A stretch of 64,000 nucleotides of DNA. It comes from Candidatus Allofournierella merdigallinarum. GTDB taxonomy: Bacteria > Bacillota > Clostridia > Oscillospirales > Ruminococcaceae. The first letter of the stretch is position 1, and every line of letters begins with the position of its first letter. This document shows positions 23,407 through 31,444 of this stretch, in pieces. A model generated the notes under the pieces. That model was not told where the DNA came from. It ran no database searches and was given only the letters and a program-made list of their open reading frames with translations. Made by a program: the position numbers and the translations under genes. Where the stretch lies: NCBI GenBank assembly GCA_019117205.1, contig DXAC01000056.1, positions 1-64,000 of the forward strand. The letters run 5' to 3'.

Positions 23407-24876
23407 ATGCAGCGGCGGCTGGAAAGGCTCTTTTGGGGCGGGTTTGCCCTGGTCTGGGGCTGGATATTTTTGAACAGCGTGCTCCGCTGGGAGCACAACG
23501 GCCCGGCGGCGCTGGCGGTGGGCGCGGCGCTGGCGGCGGGGGCCTGGGCCCTTGCCAAATGGGTGCTGCCCCGGCTGAACGGCCTTTCCCCAAAGCGCTG
23601 GCGCGCCCTGTTTTACACCGTCTTCGCCCTGTATGCCGCCGCCTTTGCCACCATGGCGTGGCTTTTGGCCGAAGTGCCCATCATGGACCAGGAGGTGGTG
23701 CTCCGCTCCCTGTCCGACCTGCTGGCGCACGGGCGCTTTGGGGTGTGGAGCGGCTATTACATCGTCTGCAACAACAACCTGGGCCTGGCGCTGGTGCTGG
23801 GGGGCTGGTACAGGCTGGCCGGCCTGTTCGGCTTTACGCCGGACGCCACCCTGGCCGGGGTGGCCCCCGGCATCGCCCTGAACGTGCTGGCGCTGCTGGC
23901 CTCGGTGGCGCTGTGCTGTGTGCTGGCCCGGCGCGTCTGGAAGAGCAACGCCGCCGTGGCGCTGGTGTTTTTGCTCTGCGCGGCCTTTGCGCCGTTCTGG
24001 CTGTACAGCCCCTGCTTTTACTCCGACACCCTGTCGCTGCCCTTTGGGCTGCTGGTGCTGCTGGCCTTTGAAAGCTGGCGCAGGGCCGAAAGCCGCCCCC
24101 GCCGGCTGGCGCTGGCGGCGGGGGCCGGGGCGGCGGCCTTTGCGGGCTACGCGATCAAGGGCAGCGTGGCGGTGCTGGCGGTGGCCCTGGTCATCCAGTT
24201 CTTTTTGTCCGCGGGGCCCCGGCGGGCGCTGGCCTCGTCGCTGGCGGCCCTGGCGGCCCTGGGGCTGCTGGCGGGAGGTTACCGGCTGGTCCAGCGCGCC
24301 TGGCTCATCGACTGGACGGAGGAGGAAGCCCTGACCCTGCCCGTCCAGCTGTGGTTCTGCTACGGCAGCCACGACGAGGGCAACTACTCCCAGGCCGACT
24401 ACGAGGCCGCCATGACGGTGGACACCATCGCCGAGCGCAAGGCGCTGCTGAACGCGCGCATCGCCGCCAACTACGCTTCTTACACGCCGCTGGAACTGGC
24501 GGAGTTTTTCACCAAAAAGGCGGCCATCACCTGGGGGGACGGGCTGTACAACGCCGAGGAGTTTCTGGCCACCCCCCAGCGGGCCAACTGGACCCACGCC
24601 TTTATCCTGGAGGGCCAGCCCGGCTACATGCCCCTGGTGTATTATTGCCAGGCCTATCTCTGCATGGTGCAGCTGCTGGTGCTGGCGGCGGCGGTGCGCC
24701 GGGCGGCGCGGCCCGTCCCCGGCGGTACGCTGACCCTGGCGGGCATCGGCGTTACCGGCCTGGTGCTGTTTTTGAGCTTCTGGGAGACCAAAGCCCGCTA
24801 CGCCTTTCATTTTACCCCGTTTTTGCTGCTGCTGGCGGCCGCGGCCCTGATGCCGCCGCAGCAGCCCGAAGACTGA
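23407..24876 (+). CDS. Polytopic membrane glycosyltransferase (GT39/PMT-like GT-C)
   Basis: 489 residues with about eleven hydrophobic helices. An acidic residue in the first large extracytoplasmic loop (EVPIMDQEVVLRSLSDLL, about 88-105) and the long soluble loop near 305-390 fit the GT-C architecture, where a lipid-linked sugar is transferred outside the membrane. A WxxTKARYAFHFTPFLLLL segment near the C-terminus is typical of ArnT/PMT-like proteins. ATG with AAAGGAGG upstream. It precedes a GT2 glycosyltransferase by 43 nt, a pairing that suggests assembly of a glycan or glycolipid. Substrate unknown. Confidence 0.68.
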   Translation: MQRRLERLFWGGFALVWGWIFLNSVLRWEHNGPAALAVGAALAAGAWALAKWVLPRLNGLSPKRWRALFYTVFALYAAAFATMAWLLAEVPIMDQEVVLRSLSDLLAHGRFGVWSGYYIVCNNNLGLALVLGGWYRLAGLFGFTPDATLAGVAPGIALNVLALLASVALCCVLARRVWKSNAAVALVFLLCAAFAPFWLYSPCFYSDTLSLPFGLLVLLAFESWRRAESRPRRLALAAGAGAAAFAGYAIKGSVAVLAVALVIQFFLSAGPRRALASSLAALAALGLLAGGYRLVQRAWLIDWTEEEALTLPVQLWFCYGSHDEGNYSQADYEAAMTVDTIAERKALLNARIAANYASYTPLELAEFFTKKAAITWGDGLYNAEEFLATPQRANWTHAFILEGQPGYMPLVYYCQAYLCMVQLLVLAAAVRRAARPVPGGTLTLAGIGVTGLVLFLSFWETKARYAFHFTPFLLLLAAAALMPPQQPED

Positions 24877-24919
24877 CGCCGCCCGGCGCCAGGCCCCTTG
24901 GAGGAGAGGAGGAGTTTTT

Positions 24920-25762
24920 GTGGAACAGCCCCTGGTCAGTGTGATCCTGCCGGTGTACAACGCCAGCGGCCACATCGCCCGCTGCCTGGAGAGCATCCGG
25001 CGGCAGAGCTACGAGAACATCGAGATGATCGTGGTGAACGACGGCAGCAAGGACGTGAGCCTGGAGGTGTGCCAGACCTACGCGCGGGTGGATAAGCGCA
25101 TCCAGGTCATCGACAAGCCCAACAGCGGCGTGTCCGCCACCCGCAACCTGGCCATGGAGATGGCAAAGGGCAAGTACCTGCAGTTCGTGGACAGCGACGA
25201 CTACCTGGACCCCGACGCCACCCGCCGGCTGGTGGAGGCCGCCGAGGCCAATCAGGCGGACCTGGTCATCGCCCCCTACTACCGGGTGGAGGAGACCAAG
25301 CCCCTGTTCGCCAAGGAGGGGGAGAGCTACCAGACCATCCGCAAATTCGGCTTTCTGGCGGAGGGCTTTTACGACAAGCACGCCTTTGCAAAGGGGCTGA
25401 TGAAAGAGCCCGCCAGCTTTTACTACGGCGTTATGTGGAACAAGCTCTACCGGCGGGACATGGTCACGGGCCACGACATCCAGTGCAGCGAGGAGCTTTG
25501 CTGGAGCGAGGACCTCTTGTTCAACCTGGAATACATCCGCTACGCTGCCCGCTTCTACGCCCTGGCGGAGCCGGTGTACTACTATGTGAAGAACCCTCAG
25601 AGCCTGGTGGCCACCCAGGTGACCCTGCGGAACACATTCAAGATCCTGTCGGTCAAGGCCAGCCTGTTCGCCTACTACAAGAACCTCTACGAGGAACTGG
25701 GCCTGTACGAGGAGAATAAGCTGCAGATCTTCAAGTACCTGGTGGCCACCGCGGAGGCGTAA
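24920..25762 (+). CDS. Family 2 glycosyltransferase
   Basis: 280-residue inverting GT-A enzyme. N-terminal VSVILPVYNASGHIARCLES (7-26, first half), MIVVNDGSKD (37-46), SGVSATRNLAMEMAKGKYLQFVDSDDYL with the DxD metal motif near 93-96, and an acceptor part containing WNKLYRRDM and a SEDLLFNLEY acidic segment near 195-204 that resembles EpsJ/CpsJ-type enzymes with the ED catalytic base. GTG start, with AGGAGG 7 nt upstream. Short for its class, with a helical tail and no membrane helix. Probably acts with the GT-C gene just upstream. Sugar donor and acceptor unknown. Confidence 0.88.
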   Translation: MEQPLVSVILPVYNASGHIARCLESIRRQSYENIEMIVVNDGSKDVSLEVCQTYARVDKRIQVIDKPNSGVSATRNLAMEMAKGKYLQFVDSDDYLDPDATRRLVEAAEANQADLVIAPYYRVEETKPLFAKEGESYQTIRKFGFLAEGFYDKHAFAKGLMKEPASFYYGVMWNKLYRRDMVTGHDIQCSEELCWSEDLLFNLEYIRYAARFYALAEPVYYYVKNPQSLVATQVTLRNTFKILSVKASLFAYYKNLYEELGLYEENKLQIFKYLVATAEA

Positions 25763-25800
25763 AATTTCCCTTTCTGCCAGCATTTGCCGCGCCGCGCCGC

Positions 25801-25829
25801 TTTACACTGCCTGGCGGGTATGGTAAAAT
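25801..25829 (+). promoter_or_regulatory. Promoter of the CotH-VTC-DUF4956 operon
   Basis: TTTACA (25801-25806), 17-nt spacer, TGG-TAAAAT (hexamer 25824-25829). Predicted transcription starts near 25836. Confidence 0.85.
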
Positions 25830-25883
25830 ATTCGGCGAACTGTGAGAAAACTTGCCGGACAAGGCAGAAAGCGGGGCGAGGGG

Positions 25884-27542
25884 TTGAAACGAACGCTGCG
25901 GCTGGGGCTGGCGGCAGCCTGCCTGCTGGCACTGGCGGCCATCGCCGCCGTACGCGCTTACCAGAGCGCCAACAGCCTGCTGGGCGCCGCCCTGGCCGGC
26001 CCGGAACAGATCGCCGCCATCACCGCGCTGCCCGAGGAGAGCGCCGGCAGCTGTGTGCTCCACTGGAACGGCGAGGTGCTGCCCTACGACGCGGCCCGGA
26101 ACATCTACTGCCTGCCCCAGCCTCTGGACGGCACCGCCGTGGGCGGCCTGTCGGCCAGCTGGGGCAGCCTCTACCTGCCCGCGGACCAGTGGGCCGGCGG
26201 CTGGCAGGAGGCCATGGAAACGGGCGAGGCGCGGGATATCTATGTAAGCGACGGCCGGCGCTTCTGCCGGCTGCAGGTGTATGTCAGCGGCCTGCCGGCG
26301 CTGGTGATCCACACCGACAGCAGCGAGCCCTACCGGCTGGACCCGGCGTATGTCAGCGGCACCATGGCCAGCCTGGAGCTGTATTACAACTATGGGGAGT
26401 ACACCCTGTTCTGGCCTCAGGGCAATTCCCGCCAGCGGGTGGTCTCGGGGTACATCGAACACCACTGGCGGGGCAACACCAACCTGCTGGCCAACAAAAA
26501 GTCCTACCGGCTCAACCTGCTGGACGAGCGGGGCCGGCCCCAGAGCGAGGACCTGCTGGGCCTGGGGGAGGACGCCGACTGGTTCCTCTTGAACTTCGCC
26601 ACCGACACCACCCGCGCCCGGGACAAGGTGGCCTGGCAGCTGTGGGCGCAGCTGGCGGCGGAAAACGACCACGACCTGCCCGGCATCCAGGTGGAATATC
26701 TGGAGCTGTATCTGGACGATACATACATGGGCGTCTACGGCCTGGCCCGGCCCATCAGCCGGGACAGCCTGGCGCTTTCGGCCCAGGACGTGTTCTACAA
26801 GTGGCGCACCATGCCCATGGACCGGTCGATGCCCACCGCGGATACCTTTGACAGCCTGGAAGAGGCCGAAAGCCTTGCCTGGGGCGTCTGGCTGGAGGTG
26901 GTCTGGCCCAAGACCTACCAGCAGGGGATCTGGCAGCCCATGGCCGACTATGTGGAGCTCTACTACACCCCCGGCGCGCAGAGCAGCTGGGAGCAGCTGG
27001 AGCAGACCACCAACCTGGACAACCTGGTGGACGTGTCCCTGTTCCGCCAGTTCGTCTGCGCGGCGGACAACTTCTCCTACAACCAGTATTTCCTGCAAAG
27101 CAGCGACGACGGGCTGTACTACCGCATCCCCTGGGATATGGACTACACCTTTGGAGACGTGTACGACGAGTTCTACGCCCTGGACTTCACCGCCAGCGCC
27201 CTGCCGGACATGGAGCTGGACACCCTGTATGCCGCCGACCCGGACAGGACCCGGGCGCTGGTGGCCCAGCGCTGGCAGCAGCTGCGCCAGACGGTGTTCA
27301 CCCTGGAAAACGTGGAGGCGCTGTTCGCCGCCGCCGACACCCAGCTGTACGACAGCGGCGCCCTGGCGCGGGACGCCGCCCTTTGGGGCCAGGCGGAGAC
27401 CTACCCCTGGGAGGCCCATTTCCGCACCCTGAACATCGGCGAGACACTGGAATTCATGGAGCAGCGCCTTGCCTTTCTGGACGAGTATTACGCGGCCTAT
27501 ACCCCCGCGAGCCGGGAGGCGTTCGATGTACTACCGAAATGA
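25884..27542 (+). CDS. CotH kinase family protein, secreted or membrane anchored
   Basis: 552-residue CotH-type atypical protein kinase-like protein, a family that phosphorylates spore-coat or surface proteins. An N-terminal hydrophobic segment (LRLGLAAACLLALAAIAA) looks like a signal anchor. Core motifs: RGNTNLLANKKSYRLNLLD near 200, LLNFATDTTRARDKVAWQLW near 235-254, and the metal-binding IPWDMDYTFGD near 430. Start is set at TTG 25884; a GTG 42 nt upstream would lie only a few nt from the predicted transcription start. The VTC-domain gene overlaps its end by 17 nt. The cotH-VTC-DUF4956 trio is a conserved unit in many bacteria, whose joint role is unknown. Confidence 0.85.
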   Translation: MKRTLRLGLAAACLLALAAIAAVRAYQSANSLLGAALAGPEQIAAITALPEESAGSCVLHWNGEVLPYDAARNIYCLPQPLDGTAVGGLSASWGSLYLPADQWAGGWQEAMETGEARDIYVSDGRRFCRLQVYVSGLPALVIHTDSSEPYRLDPAYVSGTMASLELYYNYGEYTLFWPQGNSRQRVVSGYIEHHWRGNTNLLANKKSYRLNLLDERGRPQSEDLLGLGEDADWFLLNFATDTTRARDKVAWQLWAQLAAENDHDLPGIQVEYLELYLDDTYMGVYGLARPISRDSLALSAQDVFYKWRTMPMDRSMPTADTFDSLEEAESLAWGVWLEVVWPKTYQQGIWQPMADYVELYYTPGAQSSWEQLEQTTNLDNLVDVSLFRQFVCAADNFSYNQYFLQSSDDGLYYRIPWDMDYTFGDVYDEFYALDFTASALPDMELDTLYAADPDRTRALVAQRWQQLRQTVFTLENVEALFAAADTQLYDSGALARDAALWGQAETYPWEAHFRTLNIGETLEFMEQRLAFLDEYYAAYTPASREAFDVLPK

Positions 27543-28242
27543 GTGGAAATACCTGGTCACCGACGGCCAGCTGGCCATCCTGGCCGGCCGGCTGCGGGCC
27601 ATCCTGCCCATGGACCGACACCAGACCGGCGAAGCCTACGCCATCCGCAGCCTGTACTTTGACGACGCGGACGACGGCTGCATGGCGGAGAACGAGGCCG
27701 GCGTGGACGACCGGCGCAAATACCGCCTGCGGCTGTACAACGCCGACCCCTCCCGCATCCAGCTGGAGATCAAGGAAAAGCTCCACGGCAAGACCCACAA
27801 GGCCGGCTGCCTTGTGAGCGCCGCGGAATGTCGGGACATAATGGATGGCCGGCGTCCGGCCATCGGCGCCGGCACACCGGCGCCGAAAAACCTTTTAAGC
27901 GTGGCCATGGCGACCAGGGCCATGGCCCCCAAGGTGATCGTGGAGTACGAGCGCACCGCCTTTGTGAACCGCTCGGGCAACGTGCGGATCACCTTCGACC
28001 GGAACATCAGCGCCGCCGGCGCCGTGGGTGAGTTCCTCCAGCCCCGGCTGCATCTCACGCCCATCCTGCCGGCGGGGGTCCACGTGCTGGAGGTAAAGTT
28101 CGACGAATTCCTGCCGGACTATGTGGCCCAGGCGCTGGAGCTGGGCAGCCTGCGGCAGACCGCGTTCTCCAAATATTACTTGAGTCGGCTGGCCCTGCCC
28201 GGGCCGCTGGCGGAAAGGGTCAAAGGCTATGAGTTTCAGTGA
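27526..28242 (+). CDS. VTC-domain polyphosphate polymerase-like protein
   Basis: 238-residue protein of the bacterial VTC/triphosphate-tunnel family. It begins MYYRNEWKYLVT (the RxExKY start of the tunnel), then YAIRSLYFDD, KYRLRLYN, IQLEIKEK, VIVEYERTAFV, VRITFDRNI and HVLEVKFDEFLPDYV: the alternating Lys/Arg/Glu strands that line the tunnel are all visible. In yeast the domain makes polyphosphate from ATP; bacterial activity is inferred. ATG start with GGGAGG upstream, inside the 3' end of the CotH gene (17-nt overlap); its own 3' end overlaps the DUF4956 gene by 14 nt, so all three are translationally coupled. Confidence 0.88.
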   Translation: MYYRNEWKYLVTDGQLAILAGRLRAILPMDRHQTGEAYAIRSLYFDDADDGCMAENEAGVDDRRKYRLRLYNADPSRIQLEIKEKLHGKTHKAGCLVSAAECRDIMDGRRPAIGAGTPAPKNLLSVAMATRAMAPKVIVEYERTAFVNRSGNVRITFDRNISAAGAVGEFLQPRLHLTPILPAGVHVLEVKFDEFLPDYVAQALELGSLRQTAFSKYYLSRLALPGPLAERVKGYEFQ

Positions 28243-28903
28243 TGTGATCAAAAAGAGCGTGCTGGAGGGCTTTGCCCAAAGCGACATCGGCACGGTGGCC
28301 ATTGTGGTCACCCTGGGGGTGACCGCCCTGATCGCCCTGTATATCTACGGGGTCTACCGGCTGGCCAGCCGCAGCGCTTTTTACAACCGTGACTTCAACA
28401 AGACCCTGGCCCTGATGCCCATCGTCACCGCCGGCATCGTGCTGGCCATGCAGAGCAGCATCGTCATCAGCCTGGGCATGGTGGGCGCGCTGTCCATCGT
28501 CCGCTTCCGCAACGCGGTGAAAGACCCGATGGATCTTTTGTACCTGTTCTGGAGCATCGGCGTGGGCATCATCTGCGGCGCCCGGCTGTTTGAGATCGCG
28601 GTGGTGGTGAGCCTGGCGGTGACGGCCCTGCTGTTCCTTTTGGACTTCGTGCCGGCGGCCCGGCCGCCCTACCTGCTGGTGCTGAACAGCACCGACGGCG
28701 AGATCGACACGGCGCTGAACGAGGTGATCGCCCGCTACGCCAAGGGGGCCCGGGTGAAGAGCCGCAACCTCACCGCCCACGGGCTAGACCTGATCGTGGA
28801 GCTCCGCACCGACGACGGGGCCCGGCTGGTGAGCGCCTGCGCGGCGCTGCCGGGGGTGGAGAGCGTCAACCTGCTGGCCCACGACGGCGAGGCGCGCTAT
28901 TGA
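28229..28903 (+). CDS. DUF4956 membrane protein
   Basis: 224-residue DUF4956 protein. Three to four hydrophobic helices occupy residues 20-145, with the family signature GMVGALSIVRFRNAVKDPMDLLYLFWSIGVGI near 88-119 (key residues RFR and KDP). A C-terminal soluble alpha/beta domain (about 148-224) follows. The VTC gene overlaps its start by 14 nt. In this conserved trio DUF4956 proteins are thought to be the membrane partner of the VTC polymerase, which is inference. A terminator follows 13 nt after the stop. Confidence 0.9.
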   Translation: MSFSDVIKKSVLEGFAQSDIGTVAIVVTLGVTALIALYIYGVYRLASRSAFYNRDFNKTLALMPIVTAGIVLAMQSSIVISLGMVGALSIVRFRNAVKDPMDLLYLFWSIGVGIICGARLFEIAVVVSLAVTALLFLLDFVPAARPPYLLVLNSTDGEIDTALNEVIARYAKGARVKSRNLTAHGLDLIVELRTDDGARLVSACAALPGVESVNLLAHDGEARY

Positions 28904-28916
28904 ACACCGCATAAAA

Positions 28917-28957
28917 CCGGAAAGGCCGGGGCGAACGCCCCGGCCTTTCCGGCTTTT
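28917..28957 (+). terminator. Terminator of the CotH operon
   Basis: A 17-bp stem (28917-28933 with 28936-28952; the innermost pairs would open to form the loop) is followed by CTTTTC on the plus strand. Confidence 0.8.
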
Positions 28958-28988
28958 CGCGGCGCGGGCCCGCCCGCATCAAAGAAAG

Positions 28989-29021
28989 ACGCCCCGCCCG
29001 GCAGTTCGCCGGGCGGGGCGT
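28989..29021 (-). terminator. Terminator of the wall-anchored protein gene
   Basis: A 14-bp-class G+C stem with a 5-nt loop lies just past the stop of the minus-strand gene ending at 29034; on that strand it is followed by a pyrimidine tract TCTTTCTTT. Confidence 0.75.
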
Positions 29022-29033
29022 GTTGTATCCGGT

Positions 29034-29843
29034 TTACTTTTTGCGGCGCCGTACCTCGAGGATGGCCAACACCACCAGAGCGGCAACGGCCAGCGCCGCC
29101 AGCAGCAGCCACAGGCCCAGGGCGCTGTTGTCGCCGGTGGCGGGCACGGCGGCGGACAGGGCAACGGGCGCGGCGGCGGGCGCGGCGGTGGGCGCGGGAG
29201 TGGGCGCAGGCGCGGCGGGTTCTTCCCACAGCAGCACAAAGGGGGAGAAGTCGCCCGGGTCCACCGTAAAGCAGATGCCGTTTTCGGTGGGGGTGATATC
29301 CATGGCCACCACGTCCGCCCACTGGCTCACCACATCGCCGGTGATGGAGCCGAGGCCCCGGTGGAGGCCCTGCAGGTGGAGCAGGGTGTAGCTGGCGTCG
29401 GGGCCCGCCCCCTCGGGATAGCCCCAGAAGATGGTCACCGGCTGGTCCGAAAGCACCCAGCTGTTGCCGTTGGAGCGGTCCACCAGGTCCAGGTACCGGG
29501 CTTCGCAGGCCAGGGTGTCGTCCTCCGCCGCGTTGACAAAGGCCCGCACCCGCTCCTCCAGCGCGCCGGTGAGGGTGTCGCCGTCCCAGGCGTAGCCGTC
29601 GCCGGAAGCGCTCGCGCCGGCGGTGAAAGCCAGCGGCTGGGTGACGGCGGCGCGGGGGGTGGCCGCGCCGAACTGGCAGGCGGCCGGGTCCGCGGCGCAG
29701 ACGGGGCAGGTGAGGTCGGGGTTTTCGGCGGTGCACAGGGCGGTGCAGCTGCACACATCCTGGGCGCTGACGGCCGCGGCTGCCGCCATGGCCACCGCAA
29801 GGGCCGGCAGCAGGGCGAGCCACCGTTTGGCGTTGGCTCTCAT
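29034..29843 (-). CDS. Sortase-anchored surface protein with Cys cluster
   Basis: 269 residues. A signal peptide (about 1-27, cleavage after VSA) leads a short cysteine cluster CSCTALC...CPVC...C (about 31-56), then a beta-rich domain with no named family, a Pro/Ala/Thr linker (about 208-225), and a classical wall-sorting end: VPATGD, a hydrophobic helix and RRRKK. The Cys cluster pattern recurs at the N-terminus of many Clostridia surface proteins and may bind metal or be disulfide-bonded. ATG with AGGAGGAG upstream. Monocistronic, flanked by terminators. No sortase gene is in the window. Confidence 0.8.
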   Translation of the reverse strand: MRANAKRWLALLPALAVAMAAAAAVSAQDVCSCTALCTAENPDLTCPVCAADPAACQFGAATPRAAVTQPLAFTAGASASGDGYAWDGDTLTGALEERVRAFVNAAEDDTLACEARYLDLVDRSNGNSWVLSDQPVTIFWGYPEGAGPDASYTLLHLQGLHRGLGSITGDVVSQWADVVAMDITPTENGICFTVDPGDFSPFVLLWEEPAAPAPTPAPTAAPAAAPVALSAAVPATGDNSALGLWLLLAALAVAALVVLAILEVRRRKK

Positions 29844-29907
29844 GACAGCTCCTCCTTTGTGTGCGCATCCCCGGGGACGCGCCGATGAAAAGCGTCAAAA
29901 CGACAAA

Positions 29908-29935
29908 GCTCCCGGCCCGTTTTCGGGCCGGGAGC
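29908..29935 (-). terminator. Terminator of the 98-residue protein gene
   Basis: A 12-bp perfect stem with TTTT loop lies 6 nt past the stop of the minus-strand gene. On that strand it is followed by TTTGTCGTTTT. Confidence 0.85.
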
Positions 29936-29941
29936 GGGGGA

Positions 29942-30238
29942 TCACTTGGCGGCGGCTTCTTTCAGCGCCCGCTCCAGCCACATACCGCCCACCTCCAGGG
30001 CTGTGTACAGGCCGGTCTTGGAGCCCTGTTTGACCACCCGCTCGGGCAGGGGCTTGGTGGAGTCGGTGCTCATGAGCATCACGTGCAGCTTGTCCGCCAC
30101 CGTGATGCCGTTTTCCTCTTTGGTGGTGAGCACCTGCATGAATACCACGTAGGGGTCGGCCAGGCTGCCGTAGTAGATCTCGTTGCCGCAGCGCACCAGC
30201 GGGCGGCCTTTGTAGGTGAGTTTCGGGGTGTATGCCAT
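29942..30238 (-). CDS. Conserved-looking hypothetical protein, 98 residues
   Basis: I do not recognise the family. The protein is soluble, with alternating strands (KLTYKGRPLVRCGNEIYYGS, PYVVFMQVLTTK, DKLHVMLMST) and a C-terminal helix (GLYTALEVGGMWLERALKEA), suggesting a small alpha/beta domain. Codon use, an independent promoter, a good ATG and a terminator all argue that it is a real, separately expressed gene. It sits between the wall-anchored protein and the polysaccharide locus and may be unrelated to both. Confidence 0.75.
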   Translation of the reverse strand: MAYTPKLTYKGRPLVRCGNEIYYGSLADPYVVFMQVLTTKEENGITVADKLHVMLMSTDSTKPLPERVVKQGSKTGLYTALEVGGMWLERALKEAAAK

Positions 30239-30305
30239 GGTCGTGTGGAACCTCCGTTTCGCTTTGCGCGGCGCGAACGGGCGCGTCGCGGGATATCTTC
30301 CTGTT

Positions 30306-30333
30306 ATTATACCACAGCCGGGGCCGTTTGCAA
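30306..30333 (-). promoter_or_regulatory. Promoter of the 98-residue protein gene
   Basis: Minus strand TTGCAA (30328-30333), 16-nt spacer, TGG-TATAAT (hexamer 30306-30311). Confidence 0.8.
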
Positions 30334-30340
30334 ACCCGAT

Positions 30341-30703
30341 TTACCGGTCCTGGTGCTGGCGTTCGATCTTTTCCTCGTTCAGGGCAACCTTTTGAGCCAG
30401 CGCCTTGAGCTTGGAGTCCAGCTGGCTCAGGCGCAGGGTCATGAAGAAAACTTTCAGGATAAGCAAAAAGATGATGCCCAGATACACCACGTTGATGGGC
30501 GCCTGCATACCCAGGGTGCCGGCGGCCCAGTAGGCCAGCTCCGGGAAGATGCTCAGCAGCAGCAGAACGGCGGAAAAGGCGAACCAGAAGATGCTGTCCT
30601 CGATCTGGATCTTGGCCCGGCGGATGCGCCCCAGCACGAACACCACCGTGAACAGGCTGCCCACTACCAGCAGCAGCCGCAGGGAAATGGGATAGTCCAG
30701 CAT
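30341..30703 (-). CDS. DUF2304 membrane protein
   Basis: 120 residues, three hydrophobic helices (about 8-24, 36-56, 68-92) and a charged coiled-coil-like tail (LDSKLKALAQKVALNEEKIE). This is the DUF2304 layout; DUF2304 genes are regularly found directly after DPM1-like GT2 genes, as here, where only 1 nt separates the two. It is probably a membrane partner of that transferase. Last gene of the exporter/polysaccharide block. Confidence 0.85.
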   Translation of the reverse strand: MLDYPISLRLLLVVGSLFTVVFVLGRIRRAKIQIEDSIFWFAFSAVLLLLSIFPELAYWAAGTLGMQAPINVVYLGIIFLLILKVFFMTLRLSQLDSKLKALAQKVALNEEKIERQHQDR

Positions 30704-30704
30704 G

Positions 30705-31424
30705 TCACAGGCTCCTTTCGGTGTAGGGGGTAACGGTGTCCCGCTTGCGGAACCACTGGATGAGCAGGATGGAAAGGCCCATCTTGAGCATGTACTCCAC
30801 CGCCCGGGCGAAATTCAGGTAGCTGGTGCCGGCGGTGCGCTCGCCCATCTCCACCTGCAGCTCCTTTACCACCGCCCCGTTTTTGATCAGGTAGCTGATG
30901 GTGTCCGGTTCGGGGGCGTAGTTCAGGTTGGCGGCGAACTCCTCCAGCATCTTCCGGTTGAACATCCGCATACCGCTGGTGGGGTCACAGATGGCCTTGC
31001 CGGTGGTGAGCCGGATGGCCCAGCTGATGAGGTAGCTGCCCGCCATCCGCAGGCTCTTGGGTTTTTTCACCGTGACGAAGCGGCTGCCGATGACGATGTC
31101 CGCGCCCGCTTCCAGCTCTTCCAGCATGGGGGCGATGTACCGGGGCAGGTGCTGGCCGTCGGCGTCGAACTGCAGCGCGCAGTCGTAGCCGTTTTCGGCG
31201 GCGTAGCGCAGCCCCGTCTGAAAGGCCCCCGCCAGCCCCAGGTTCACCGGCAGGTCGATCAGATGGAAGTCGTGCTGGCGGCACAGGGCGGCGGTGCGGT
31301 CCCGGCTGCCGTCGTTCACCACCACATAGTCGTATTGGGGGTATTTTTCGATCAGTTCGCTCACCACCCGCACGATGTTGGCTTCCTCGTTGTAGGCGGG
31401 GATGACGATGAGTAATTTTGCCAT
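30705..31424 (-). CDS. Polyprenyl-phosphate sugar synthase-like GT2 (DPM1-like)
   Basis: 239-residue family 2 glycosyltransferase of the dolichol/undecaprenyl-phosphate-sugar synthase group: LLIVIPAYNEEANI (3-16), YVVVNDGSRDRT (33-44), LPVNLGLAGAFQTGLRYA (58-75), LQFDADGQH with DAD metal motif (87-95), SRFV, then SGMRMFNRKMLEEF. No C-terminal membrane helices; the adjoining DUF2304 gene likely supplies them. The in-frame upstream extension is discarded because the ATG at 31424 matches family starts. Predicted to charge a lipid carrier for extracytoplasmic GT-C enzymes such as the DUF2142 protein of this block. Confidence 0.85.
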   Translation of the reverse strand: MAKLLIVIPAYNEEANIVRVVSELIEKYPQYDYVVVNDGSRDRTAALCRQHDFHLIDLPVNLGLAGAFQTGLRYAAENGYDCALQFDADGQHLPRYIAPMLEELEAGADIVIGSRFVTVKKPKSLRMAGSYLISWAIRLTTGKAICDPTSGMRMFNRKMLEEFAANLNYAPEPDTISYLIKNGAVVKELQVEMGERTAGTSYLNFARAVEYMLKMGLSILLIQWFRKRDTVTPYTERSL

Positions 31425-31444
31425 AGGATATCGTTCGCTTTCTG

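Noticed and set aside
25842..25883. GTG start for the CotH protein at 25842
   Set aside because: It would lie about six nt from the predicted transcription start and lacks a ribosome site; the TTG at 25884 begins a normal signal anchor.
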